Below, one piece after another: positions 23,641-37,800 of a stretch of 64,000 nucleotides of DNA. A program made the position numbers and the translations under genes. Origin of the DNA: Watersipora subatra. Taxonomy: Eukaryota; Bryozoa; Gymnolaemata; Cheilostomatida; Watersiporidae. How positions within the stretch are numbered: position 1 is the first letter of the stretch; each line of letters begins with the position of its first letter. The notes beneath the pieces were generated by a model that was not told the origin of the DNA, did not search any database, and worked only from the letters and a program-made list of their open reading frames with translations. The DNA lies in contig NC_088711.1 of the NCBI RefSeq assembly GCF_963576615.1, forward strand, positions 58,570,248 to 58,634,247, given 5' to 3'.

Positions 23641-25718
23641 TGATAAATGCACAACTTTTATAATAAAAATATCCATAGATAAGATGCATCTGGGTTTTTA
23701 GGTCAAACTCTTAAGAAAAAAAGTGTGTCTTGTACGGTATTTACAGTATTTACCCAATAGTTCTAACCAGTTAACCATTCTGATTTTCACTACCTTACTA
23801 GCCAAATGGTGCAGGGGGTGAAGGGGTGAGGGGTGTGAGGGGGTTGAGGGAATGAGGGCTGTGGGGGGTGAGGGGGTGAGAGGGTGAGGAAAGTGAGGGG
23901 GTGAGGGGGAGATGGGGTGAGGGGGTGAGAGGTGTGAGGAGAGTTAGGGGGTGAGGGAGAGAGTCTTACTTGACCTGTATGTGACCAGCACTCTGACTAA
24001 CGGTTCAATAAATAAATGTTGAGCTGTATTGTGAGTTGTGCTCTCATTAATGTGCTCACAGTTTCACAATTCCAAAGATAAATAGTCAATTTTTATTTTA
24101 ATTCTCATGTGGCTATAAAAAAAACGTGGATTGGGGTAGAGGCTAGTGCCTAGTTACCTAGTAGTACTATTGTGATAAAAGTAAAAAAATCTTTAGTGAG
24201 TTACAAAATACCTGCGTAAGATAGTCTTCCAGCAATAATTTGCTAAATCACAGGGAACAAAATGAAAACTTACAATTGAGCGACCATGACAAAGGCTTCA
24301 TAGTGTCACAGTTAGATATTGTGAGAAGTATAAAACTGATCTACCCAGCATTCCTCATTTTGGTACAACTGCTTTGGAAGATACTATTTCAAAACTTAAA
24401 CATTACAGCCAAATACAAAATTATCTGTAGTTTAAAAAAACAACTGTTAAATCAGAACAAAAATATTCACAAAATGTTTCAGTGTTTCAATGTAGAGAAT
24501 GCAGTACTGTGTTAGAGTCTATTTAAATGTAGAACATTTAGGTAAAAGCTATTTTTAAAGTTGTCTTTCCTTTAATGTCTGCACTGCCATGTTTGCTATT
24601 CTATTTTCTGGCCAGGACTTTTGAGCAAGCAGTTGCCCAGATGCATTAATTTGAGTATAAAGGAACTCACACTTTGTCTGCAAAATATGACTTCTATGGT
24701 TGAGAATGATATTGCATTCATTTCCTAAAAAACCTTTTAGATATATAAATTTCTAAAAAAAAATTTAAAAACAAAACATCTGTATTCATTTGAATCGCAT
24801 TAAAAAGTGCTTGAATTATTTGCCTGAGTTGTTTAGATATACACAAGCAGCCAACAAAAATTATTAAAAGGACTTTTCCTCGTGAAGAAGATTAGTTGCA
24901 ATAAAAATAAAATAATAATAAGACTTAGTCTGATGCAAAACTGATTTCAAAAATTTAAAAGAACTGATTCTATACTTTTACTTTTTTTCAGCAAAAAAAT
25001 GTTGGTTATTGTGAAAAAAATTGTTGGCGTTGTTTCCCAATCAATTTCCATTGAACCTAAGTCTATAAATATGATATTCTTTTCACTTGTGTAAAGGAAC
25101 ATATTAGTTCAAGGACAAACAAATCTCTTTCTCAAGAACTTGGTTATGAGGTCAAATGCATTATCCTATCGCTTATCTAATTATTGTATTCACAATTCAT
25201 ATTGTGTTTATTGTCCAATCAGATAAGAAGATACGAGTTAGCCGTAGGTGCATCTTTGGATGACATCTAGTTCATAGACTAAGCCGATGTTCCCATAAAT
25301 ATCTGCTTCATTATTTAACAATAATGGCTATCACAAGATTGCAGGACTTGAATCTCTAGTCTGTGTTCCACATATTTTCTTCTCAACAGTTAACTCCACA
25401 GAAAATAAAACTAAATTTAAAGGCAATAAACAGTAAAATTGTTATATACAAATGCGTGGCTGGAAAGTAATTGCAATGTTTTAGTTTTATTCCTTGAAAT
25501 CTCTACATTAGTCTAGCTTGTTTCTATAAGCCAAAGTCACTAGTTAATGAGCACAGGCTAGCGCCTTTTATACATATTATTATGTGAATATGATGATACA
25601 TATGCTGATCATAGCTATTTATTGCTCCATCTTTATCCTCTAAAAGCTTGTCAGTAGATCGCTACTCCTGTCAGCACCTCAAAAGTCATGAGAAAGCGGC
25701 ACCAGTAGTGCCGCCGCC
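23641..25718. other. Intergenic stretch upstream of the PDZ gene
   Basis: It holds a G-rich minisatellite at 23812-23960 (units like GGGGTGAGGG). No transposon protein or other exon was recognised. A plausible 5' untranslated region precedes the ATG at 25719; no TATA box is obvious. Confidence 0.5.
23812..23960 (+). repeat. G-rich minisatellite (GGGGTGAGGG-like)
   Basis: About 15 imperfect units on the plus strand with many runs of three or more G. It is the only strongly G-biased stretch in an AT-rich region. Confidence 0.85.
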
Positions 25719-25823
25719 ATGGATAACACCGTAGAGCATGTCATCAGACTTAGTGATGGAGGACCGTGGGGATTCAGGCTTGCTGGTGGAGCAGACTATC
25801 GCTGCCCCCTCGAGGTCTCAAAG
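25719..25823 (+). CDS. PDZ gene exon 1, start and first half of PDZ
   Basis: Thirty-five codons from the ATG, ending in phase 0 at GTATTT. It encodes the carboxylate-binding loop (GGPWGFRLAGGADYRCPL). The donor is followed by 3.4 kb of intron carrying a pogo-type MITE (25906-26901). Confidence 0.9.
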
Positions 25824-28800
25824 GTATTTGAGAAGTGTTTCATATAATCTCATATTTGTTTGCTATTAAACCTTTTGTTTCATTGTATTTTTTTCAATCT
25901 ATATACAGTGAAACTTGTATAACTCAAACTCCACAGGACCGAGCGAAAGTGTTCGAGTTATCAGAGTTTTCAAGTTATCAGAGCACAAGTCACAAGTGCA
26001 TGTGTTTATCAGTAGATACATGTACATATACAAACTATATATAAATCAAAAGCATAGATTGCTTGTTGCAAGTTAAAGAGCCTCTCGTGTCAAGTTTTAA
26101 AATTTTTTATCAGAAAGTCTAGATATTTTTCTATCACATGAGACTTGTTTGTTGTTTTAGGTGATGTGATTACCAGGACGTTCTCAAGTTAAAATTGGCA
26201 AAACATGATCGTGGTTAAAACGCTAAAAAATGACATTATTTTCTCATAAGCGTTTTAACCAAGATCAATTTAGCCGATTTTACTTTACGTTTATTCGAAG
26301 GTTACCTCGCTTATCCTTGCCTTCGAATTTTTGATTCCTACCAAAGCAAATGTTTGATGAAATTTGATTTTTTGCAAACCTTTAGAAAAGTCGTTAACAA
26401 AAATATTTTGCAGATTATGGTAATAACGATGCCTGAGAACTACTAAAAGTTGATGTTTATCTCTATGGCTTGGAATAAAGTGAAATTCTAAAGTGATAAC
26501 AACCGTCTCGGTAGCTGTTAGGCAAAAAACTGGTTGAATTAATGATGTTAAGTTCGAGTTATCAAAAGAAATTTATTATTGCTTGGGAACGGACCAAACA
26601 AATTCGTTCGAGTTAACCAAGTGCTCGAGCTATCCGACGGCGAGTTATCCGAGGGCGAGCTATCCGAGGGCGAGTTATCCGAGGGCGAGTTATCCGAGGG
26701 CGAGTTATCCGAGGGCGAGTTATCCGAGGGCGAGTTATCCGAGGGTGAGTTAGCCGAGGGTGAGCTATCCAACGGCGAGTTATCCGACGGCGAGTTACCA
26801 GAGGGCGAGTAATCCGAGGGCGAGTTATCCGAGGGCGAGTTATCCGAGGGCGAGTTATCCGAGGGCGAGTTATCCGAGAGCGAGTTAGCCGACTTTGACT
26901 GTATATAAATCTGAGTGTTTTGAAGATTATGATTACACGGGAGATGATGACGCAATCTTTTTCCTAACGCTAGCTTCAAAAAGACAGACTTGGCTCTTAT
27001 TATAGTAAAAACTTAGACTAGCTTTAGTTACTCAGTCATTGGGTGGAGGAACTTGCCCATTGGCAACTACGTTACCTGCTTTACCTGCTACTGTTTCTAA
27101 GCTGTTTTAATTTTTGAATGAATGTATAGTATAAGAAGCAAGAAATGTTTTTCAGCAATTTGTTTTAGCTATGCCTCAATCTTTCAAGTATTTAAGCATT
27201 AATTTTCAAATATTATGCATTGGCCGGACACACACAGAAATAAACCAGCACCTTCATTTAAAAGTTAGGAAGGTAAATGGTGTATATGTTGATTAAAATA
27301 TGTTTTCTGTGTAAAAACTTTTTTATTAACCCTGAACGCCGGGCATTCAGGAGTCATGTATTAAAGATAGCCTTAAACAACTGCAAATGAGAAGCGAGAT
27401 GAGATCCTCAAGTGAGGGTTCTAAGGAGTAAGCAACTCCTCATTCATTCATCATGCCTTGGTTTTCAGGTCGAGTGAAGAAAACGTGAAATTCAAATGAA
27501 GTGCTCATACATTCGCTGATTTTTCTCTTCCCAAATTACCAAAGACATTATTGTAATAACAGAAATACTATAGCTGGTAAAATGTATTTTATGCTTAATA
27601 AAAAAACCTTGGTTAATTGTTACTGTTTTGTGATTGGCTGAATGAAAGCTGATCTACTAATTTTCATACTGCTGTACGGCTAATCACACTCCTCTAGCCT
27701 TCATTGTTGTTGATCAGCATGAGAGCAGCTTGACTTTAGATTATGTTAGTTGCCGTATTTTGTCCACATGTTGTCCACATGTTGCCCACACCTGGACTGG
27801 TCTACCTAGATGAATAGCCATATGACGATGCTGAATTAGTTTTATCAGAGTACCTAGGGGAACAGGAAAGGAAGTGATCTAGTGAATTCCAGGCGTGCAT
27901 TAAGTTTATAACCTAAGGATTTTTTGGTAAGAGCTAAATGTAAGTCTCTATTTTAGCTAGACTAGATATCATCATAGCATTGTTGATGACATAGCTGAGA
28001 TATCAGATGTATATTATGGTTTTAAATCTTGTATTATTACATATATACGGAGACATTATGAGTTAACCATTGCTTAGATATAAAAATATTACCAGAGTTA
28101 TTTGAAGACCTGGTTATATAACACTGCTCTGTAGTAAATGATTGGTTACATTTATGGACAGTCAACAGTTAGAAATATCGTAAAGCCTCGATTGGGAGGA
28201 CTATGCATATGGGACATCGCCGCTATGGGAGGACTGAAAAAAAGTGACATGGCATCCAAATAGAGGTTATACGGTATCCTCCTTATACAAATAAAATCTA
28301 TATTATACTTTCAAGCGATTATTTTACACTTGCTCAGAGCTGTTTGATGAGAGTAAAGACTCCTGATCGTCTGAAAGGAATTCATTTTTATGTGTCAATC
28401 CTATATTAGATTGTGAAAGTTCTACGGATCTACAAAAGGTTTTTGCTTACAAAAACCAATCAGCTCCAAGCAAACTTTTACAAATATTACAGAAGTGATT
28501 TCTTCACAATATTAAAGATTAACTTACACAAAATTTTAGCTGACATTATCAGAAAGTATCGGTATATTTTTATCATTTGTGATTGTTTTTGATATTTGAG
28601 ATGATCTGACTGCCAGGATGTTTCAAGATTAAAATTGATAGAACTTGATCACAGTTAAAATGCTCAAAATAAAAATATGTGTGTAATGACATCACTAGAT
28701 GTTATCATTGCGATTGTTGATATAGACTATTGCATTCAAGTACCTGCGTTACACGTCTCTATCAACGCTTAGATCAGGCAAAAGTACGATTATGATATCT

Positions 28801-31800
28801 GTAGCTGCAAAGCGATCGACAGAATAGAGACGTGTAATGCTTCAATTTGAACATAATAGCAGATATCAACTATCACAATGTCAACAACTAGTGACGTCAT
28901 TTTGAGCACTTTGATCGCATTCAGGTTTTGTCTATTTTAATCTTGAAACATCCTGGCCGTCACATCACCTCAAACATCAAAAACAATTGCTGATGATAAA
29001 AAATACTGATACTTTCTGATGAAATATATTAAAGTTCTGTGTAAGTTCATCTTTAACAATAAATCATAAGTTAATTAAAAGCTATTAGTGGTGCTGCCGG
29101 ACGCTGCCACTAAGAAGTTAACAAGCAATAGAAATACAAAGATACAAATAAAAGTTCTGACAATAGAGACCAGGGAAATCTTTAGACACTTATGTTGCAG
29201 GTTAGGGTGAACAGCAAAGCTTACCTAGCAGGCATTGAGGAAGGGGACATAATTCTCAAAGTTAATGAGATAGATGTGAGGCTGGCCAGCCATCGCGATG
29301 TGATGCGACTCGTGGAACAAGGAGGAGACAATATAATTATCACAGTTCTCAGGTATTTAATTAAAGGGAAGTGTATGCAGAAGAGCCTATGCACTGCTCA
29401 CATAGTGAAAATTGAGTGAAGCCATAAAATCCAAAAATAAAAACAACGTCGCCGAGCGTATGACTCGGTTTTGTGAGGTAAGAAAGGAAACATTCAAAGC
29501 TATAGAGTGTTAGCTCGACTCCAAATGCCCTGTTAAAGCTGTAAACATATTTTGGGTCTTCGATTAAAAACATGTCATTCATTCCATGTATATAAAAAAC
29601 TTGTATTTGAGTAAGAGTGGTTTATTTTGTTAAATATTTACTTATGCCTTTCTGACTTGGTTTAGACTAAATCTCATCCGTTTACAAGAGAAAATTATTC
29701 TGTACAGTAAAAGTGTAAATTCACCCTATTGAGCTGAGTTATCAGTAAATCTACTCTTTAATCAGCGTTGAAAGATGTTTCTCAGTGAAGACACGGAGGA
29801 ATGCGGATGTACTGAGTTAAGCTCGATAAACAGGCACCCAGAACAACACCGAGCAATGTAATGAGACCCAGAAGCTCCACTCATACGCAATAGAGCTATC
29901 ATAACTGACAGTAATCTGTGTGATGCATTTTATACGCCCAGATCGATAGTCAAGGGCACTCCTACTCTTAGACCCCGTGTTGCTAACAATATTATTGGTG
30001 TTTGACTAGATGTCTACATACATGTGAGCTGAAAGAGAATTGTGGGTGATAGCTATGTGTGGTAGTTGAGTCTATGTATTTGGGATTGCGCAGTAGTGTG
30101 TATATTTATGTTGTATTTCAGAACGATACTAAATAATAGGGTTTTTATATGGGCGTATAAAAAGTATATCTGCAACCTTATTTCTCGCATTGCACCAAGT
30201 CCAGTCGACTATAAATACAAGAGTAAAGCTGACCAGTAGATAAATTGGGCTACGATGGCAGATTGTTTTATGTAATAACTCACTTCAGTCTCATCATATA
30301 GAATATGAAGGCTAAGACCACGAGGAACATCAAGTGTTTCAAACATCTTCTATTCTAATAAGTAAAACTGATATGCTGCTATTGAAAGGAACCGCTATGG
30401 TCACAGATGTTAGTCTACTAGCGTATCATACATCAAGTGAGTGTAATGGGTTGTCTGAGAATTTAATAGTTTGTATTGTCCATAAACATTCAGAGGTGGT
30501 ACCGATCAAGGCAGTTACATAGATCGATAATAAGGTATAAATTATGCTCCAGTATAAATTAACGCTTCCTCACGATATCCCATATTATCCCTTGGCCCTT
30601 TTGAGGGCCACCCATTTTACAACCATTTCACCATACCTATCTCCATGACACAGTATATTAACTATTAACATCTGTCAAGGCATCACTATATTGCCATATC
30701 TTGGTGTTGATGCCACGATGCTTCGGTGTTCGTCAATGATAACAAAGTTCGCACTATCACAAACTTATCCGCTTATGTATCAGCAAATACTCCATGAGGT
30801 AGTGTTCTCATTTTTTGTTTTTAATTTTCGCAAAGAATCTTTTTGTTTTCACGCGCTTGAATCAAATACTAGTATCGCAGTAACTATCATAAACGGAAAT
30901 AAATAAATCGCGCTATCCGCGACCGCAAATTACTATCGCCGAGATGGTTTACATTAAAAAGGTAGTCGTCGATGTTCGGGAAAGTTTGACACTGCAAACT
31001 TGCTCGACGTATCCGCATTGTTTCGTCGATACCATCACATAATCGACGATGAACGTCGAAATGAAAACACCGTCATAGGGCAATATAGTGTGAACCAGCC
31101 TACACGGACAGCCATCATCTCCTGCATAGTAACAGTATGGGCTAGTGATGGCAAAGTATTGTAAAAGGGTGCCTACCGCTCTCACCATTTTAATGTCAGT
31201 CATCTTTCTGTGATTGTTGAGAGACATTATATTTTGAGTAGAGATAATCGCTACTAGCATTGCACAACTTTATTATTATTTTCACAAGATGGAAAAACAA
31301 TGACAGCTGAGGACCTGATGCGCCTCCTAACACCATCATGCCCTGCAGTTGAACTTTAGCTCACATCACCTATTGTTAATATATTAACTATTGTTATAGG
31401 CAGCACAACCTGTGTTCAGTAGTCATACCGATTCATCTGAAACAGTCTCAACGTTGTGAGTATGATCTCTTTGCTTATTGTAAGCATAAACTGTGTATAA
31501 TGATGTGGAGTCCTCTTCTCTTGTTCAGAGGTCTTTGAGCTCCACGACATATTTATGACTTGAAAGACCCTCGGCTACAGATGAGCACTACTTTAGCACT
31601 ATGAAATGAATCGTCTATCTGGTTCTCAAAACCAGCCCTGGTTCTCATGGTACAGATGGATGGATTGCCACTATCACAAGTAGCAGCACCAGGGTGCCTG
31701 GAAAGTTGCCAACTTTAAGAGAGGCTATCTTTATTTTCTAAGGCTAGGATTACATGTTGCTATGATAATACTGCGGGCTAGAAGACACTATGAATATGAG

Positions 31801-34800
31801 TTGGGATTGCAGGTATTAGTGTTCCAATGCAAATACGCAATTGTTTAGAGCTCCATCAACTTATTACATATAACTAGTAGCATGCAAATACAACTCTAAC
31901 CTTGGCATCAGAAGGAACGCTTCAGGCTTGCCATGCAAGATGTAAAATAGGTCTTTATAGCACCTAGTTACAGACAACTCCAGTTTATCATCTGATTGGT
32001 TCAAGTTAGACATGGACATAGGAGAAGGCGCAACATATCGTAGCACCTGCGAATGGGAATGGAAACCGGTGCGATCACGATCTTGTGCTCCTTTTGCCGA
32101 GGAGAGGGAACCAAGTGACTTCACGTCTACAGTCTGTAGCTATTCAACTCGCACAAGAAGGTACATAGGCTATGAAAAACTGACTCTCGTTAAAAATAAG
32201 TTTACACAAAATTTTAAGAGATTTTAACAAAAGATAGCAGCATTTTTCTATCATTTGTGGTTGTTTTTGATGTTCGATGTGGTCTGATTGCCAGGATGTT
32301 TCAAGATTAAAATCAACAAAACTTGATTGCGGTTAAAACCCTTAGAAGAAAAATACATGCGAAATGATGTCACTAGTAGCTATCGTTGCTATAGTTGATA
32401 TCAGCTGTTGCAATCAAGTTGCAGTGTTATGTGTTTCTATTCTGTCCGGTCTCTTTGCAACTATACACATCATAGTCACACTTTCTCTTCATCTGATTGT
32501 TCTAACTGTGACTAAGTTTTGTCGACTTGTGTATAAACATCCTCGCAGTCAGACCACCTCAAACGCCAAAAACTATCGCAAATAATATAAAAATACGGAT
32601 ACTTTCTGATAAAATATACTAGGATTTTGTGCAAGTTCATCTTTAAAGCTTGGTTTCCATATGACAGCGCAAGGCGCGCAACAAGGCGTACGACGTCGTG
32701 CGTAGGCCGGCTGTGATATGGAAACGTCAACGCACGACGATCGCGCAACGTGCGTACGCTGATCGCAAGGGTCCAACATAATGGATCCTTGCGACGGGTG
32801 CACGCAATGATGTATCCCACAATACACCGCTCGACCTATCCCACAATTCCAACGGAGGGCTGTTTTCTGAATAAATCAGTCTCCTGTACGAAAGAGTAAG
32901 CCTGGTTTTCATATATCAGCGCAATGTCGCAATGGAGGGCTGTTTTCCGAAAAAATCGGTCTCTCTTACGAAAAAGTAAAGAAATTACCCACCCTGTCCA
33001 ATGCAAGCATGGTGCCTAAGAGCGCATTGGAAGCACTGCATCGCAGCTCAAGAAATGCATTGCTCACTATCACTGGGCTTAACAGATACAGCCAAAGTGC
33101 TGGTAGGGGAGGTGACTACTACGTCATGAACTGAGCTCTTATGTAGGCTAGCTATGCAGTCTACTAACAAACCCTGAGTCATCATCGGTGGCTGGTTGCA
33201 AACGATTACTAAGTTTCCATACATTGATAGTGTAGCGACCCCATATGGCACTGCAATGTCATCATGGAAGCAGTTCTCATTCTCTCGTGATTTAGTGTCG
33301 CTGCTTGGAAGTGAAACACAGGTGCGATGCGCCATATTTTATGCCATGGAAACAGCCTTAGTACCAACCATGTCGCACTTGTGCATGTTCACAGGTCTTT
33401 CTTACAACCTTGATATAAGATATCGAGATACAACCTTGACATAAGGAATCGTACAACTGCTGCTCTATTATAGCGCTCCATGAGAACAGGATCGGCTTGT
33501 CAGCCCAGCGTGGCGCTTTGGCACTGGCATACCGCTGTCACCAGGTGTCACCAGGTATCACCAGGTGTCGCTACACTATTGCTGTATGGAAATTTAAGAA
33601 AATTTTAATAAGAGGAGTTACTCACTTGTTAGGTATAAGCATAAACAGTTCATCAGCTAGAGATGCAGCTGACTAATCATGGCTCATAAAATATTGATGA
33701 GTGACAAACTGACAGTAAAATACTAGTCCTTAAATCATCAGGACCTTGATATTGCCTTCGTTAACTATGGTGGCTCTAAAGCTAATTTTTAGACTAAATT
33801 ATTAGAAAGTTCACAGCGTAGCAGTATTTAAACAAAAACCATGATATGTTCACCCCACCATTAGAGCTGAGTGATTTCTTTATAGCCTGCAGTTTTTAAA
33901 TGTTTTTAAATGAAAACTCACTTCTGTCATAGAATAACTTGTCTGCTCTTTTTCATCACAAGTTAATAATTGCAGAGAGTTTTCGTAAACAAGTGGACGG
34001 ATATTAAATACTACAAAAATGTCATTGAAATAAAAAAGAGAAAACAAATCTTAATTTCATATTTTGTTGATAAACATGGGCAGAAAGAGCTACTCTCAGA
34101 CTATTCAGTAAATAGCTACACAAATATTAGATGAACAGGTCACAAAATTCTAACTTTGTTATTTTACCCACATGTGACAGCTTTTATCAAAGCACAGCCA
34201 GCTGGATAAGATGATCTACAATACGTAGACCTTCTTATTACCAACTGGTTTTCTGAATAGTTCATCTCGCTGATTCAGAGAAGACTGCAATAGTTGCAGC
34301 TATAACTTTCCTTATGAAACATCTCTTTATGTCTATTGAGCATCCACACAGAAGTAAGCATAAAATAATTGCAAGAAAGGAAGTGAGCAGTAGAAATGAT
34401 AGTTACAAGGCTAAACATGCAAGCCACTGCTAGCTTGCTATTAATTTATTCTCTGGGTGTAAATGAATTATTCATGGCTTCCTAAATAAGAATAAGTCAT
34501 GTTCTATAAGCTAGCCATTATTACAAATGTGTCCAAGTACGGCCTAGTATATAGTTTCTGTTGTCGACAAATGCAGTGATGAGCAATAGCAAATTGCATG
34601 TACTAAGCTATGGTGAGAGTTTTTGGTTGTCATTTCATAGTAATTGTTTGAATGATTGTTAGCAATTATTATTGAAAATTAACACTGCGCTAGAAAAAAT
34701 AAATTAATTTAAAATATGAATATCATATAATAAAATAAAGCAGCTTTCAATGCATACTATTTCCCAAACAAAAAGTATTCAGGAGCGTTTAAGAAAGTAT

Positions 34801-37800
34801 TCAATTTTATTGCAAAATTTATAGCAGAAATTGTGATGCAGAAATGTCAAGGTTAAAATAGTGCATACACAGTTTTGTATCCATTGGGCTTTGCAGAGTT
34901 TTCAATTACTGGGCACATGACTTTTCCAAATCAGAGTTAAAGGAAATCTGATATTTCTTTGCAATTCTATAAGTTTGAGATTTATCTGCTCTTCATCCAA
35001 GGTTAATTTCTCGTTCAATATTGTAGCATGTGAACCCCAACTCAATTAGTTTCAAATTTAGTAACTTAACTTACAGGGCTAACAATTTAAATTATTACTG
35101 TGCAGCAAACCTTTGATTTCCTTGAAATTTTAAAATATTAAACCGAGAATGTGTTTTGTGATTACTGTTATGTTGATGATAGTTTTGTTACTCTGCCACA
35201 CTTCCAACTTTCTCTCCAGTGTACATTGACCAGAGGTAACTCTCCACTACTGACACTTATAACAATAGGGTAGATCAGTCTTTAATCTACAGCCAGTCAG
35301 CATCGGCTGAAAGGTAAGGATTATTATGTGTTTGCCAACTGGCTACCGATCTAGTCTTACTTTTCTGCTATCTACTATCTTTTACCTACTATCTTTTACC
35401 TACTATCTTTTACCTACTATCTTTTACCTACTATCTTTTACCTACTATCTTTTACCTACTATCTTTTACCTACTATCTACTATCTTTTACCTACTATCTA
35501 CTATTCACAATCTATTATATACTATCTACTATTTCCTACCTACTATCAGTTACCTACTATCGGTTACCTACTATCGGTTACCTACTATTGGTTACCTACT
35601 ATCGGTTACCTACTGTCGGTTACCTACTATCAGTTACCTACTATCAGTTACCTACTGTCAGTTACCTACTATCAGTTACCTACTATCAGTTACCTACTGT
35701 CAGTTACCTACTATCAGTTACCTACTATCAGTTACCTACTGTCAGTTACCTACTATCAGTTACCTACTGTCAGTTACCTACTGTCGGTTACCTACTATCA
35801 GTTACCTACTGTCAGTTACCTACTGTCGGTTACCTACTGTCAGTTACCTACTATCAGTTACCTACTGTCAGTTACCTACTATCAGTTACCTACTATCAGT
35901 TACCTACTGTCAGTTACCTACTATCAGTTACCTACTGTCAGTTACCTACTGTCGGTTACCTACTATCAGTTACCTACTGTCAGTTACCTACTGTCGGTTA
36001 CCTACTGTCAGTTACCTACTATCTTTTACCTACTATCTTTTACCTACTATCTTTTACCTACTATCTTTTACCTACTATCTTTTACCTACTATCTACTATC
36101 TTTTACCTACTATCTACTATTCACAATCTATTATATACTATCTACTATTTCCTACCTACTATCAGTTACCTACTATCGGTTACCTACTATCGGTTACCTA
36201 CTATTGGTTACCTACTATCGGTTACCTACTGTCGGTTACCTACTATCAGTTACCTACTATCAGTTACCTACTGTCAGTTACCTACTATCAGTTACCTACT
36301 GTCAGTTACCTACTGTCGGTTACCTACTGTCAGTTACCTACTATCAGTTACCTACTGTCAGTTACCTACTATCAGTTACCTACTATCTGTTACCTACTTT
36401 CTATTACTTCATATCTACTATTTTACTACCTGCTGTCCGCTGTAAATTATTTGTTAGTTCGTATCTACTAACTACAATCTATTATTTGCTATCTGCGATC
36501 TACTCCCTTAAACTTAGCATTCGCTAAAGTAAGTTTGTATTGAGAGGTTTTGTGACTCTCAAACAACATTTAATGCTATAAATTGAAAGTCTGGGAAGCC
36601 ATCACATATTGGAGAACTCTATGAAAAGGCTGAGTATTAATAAGGTAACAGTGATGTTGGATCACAGGCTATAGTATATGTTAAATACTCTAAAATGTGG
36701 TCATCCCTCCAAAACATATGGCTGGGCATGTGGCAAGAACTAGGTCTAATAACTCCTGACTAATGAGCAGTCATTTACAATTAGAAACATGTGGAGGTGC
36801 CAGGCTGAGTAATACAAGACTTTTATAGAGGTTGTGTTCACAACACTTTGTATTAGCTACAAGTTGCCATAACTCCTCATCTTCAGCGAGCTATTTAGGC
36901 CTACTGCTCCTACAGACCAATACAGGCATACTGGAAGTCAAATCTTTAGTTCCTAAATGAGCTATCCTATAACTCATACAAGCATACTTCAATACATCTA
37001 GTAGCAGTTACTCTCCTGAGCTTCTACTTTCATTAATGAATGAGGTAGTCAAACAGGGTTGAGGCTTGAAGGATCAAATCCTTCAAGACCCAACCCTGAA
37101 AACAAGACATGGTCCAAGAGGGCTCGAAGACAGGCCTGGGGCTGGTCGTGTCATGAGAGCAAATCCAACTGTGGCCATCTATGTTTTAAAGTTTACAAAA
37201 TGTGAGATAGAATGATGAAATTATCCAACAAGCATAAATTAAGTCTGTTAAAAGCAAAGTGATAGTGCTGGTTACATCGCTAATGGAACGGAAGTTATAC
37301 AATCACACAGATGATTTAATTTAGAAAGGTTATAGCACCGGTTTGGCAAAGAGGTGTATAGATTGCTTGTTTCTGCGTGAGTTTAGTTTCAAATTCTCAA
37401 CTGAAAAAGACAACAGTTTCAGAAAAAGTTTTTTGAGGAGCAAAGGTTTCTCAAGAAAGACGTCTGTAGAGGCTTACCATAGTAATCACTATTACAGTAG
37501 TTTTGCATATTATATTATAAGCTGTAACAATTATTTTGTGTGCAGCGAGTGTGAAGAATTGTCCCCATAAACGCTGTGCATTTTTCCAATTTTAGCCTAT
37601 TTCATCCAAACTTCACACGTATGTGTTTCATGCCTTTCGCCAGGTCACAAAAATATTAGGTTTCCCAACTCGGTCTGATTACTGAGAGCCAGCCTCTTGA
37701 ACACCACCATGGTGGCTGTCTAATTATATATGAGAGAAATCTCGGACATCACTGCACTTACTGCTAGTGCTGACTAGAAGAGACTGAGCCCTAAGCTTAA

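Noticed and set aside
26548-26979. Open frames with SPSDN or ELSEG repeats on opposite strands
   Set aside because: A 15-base minisatellite inside a MITE; no start context or splice support.
35326-36527. Long open frames (381, 285 and 107 aa) rich in Tyr-Leu-Leu-Pro-Thr
   Set aside because: They are translations of a 14-base minisatellite whose unit has no stop codon; several frames are open and none has a domain.
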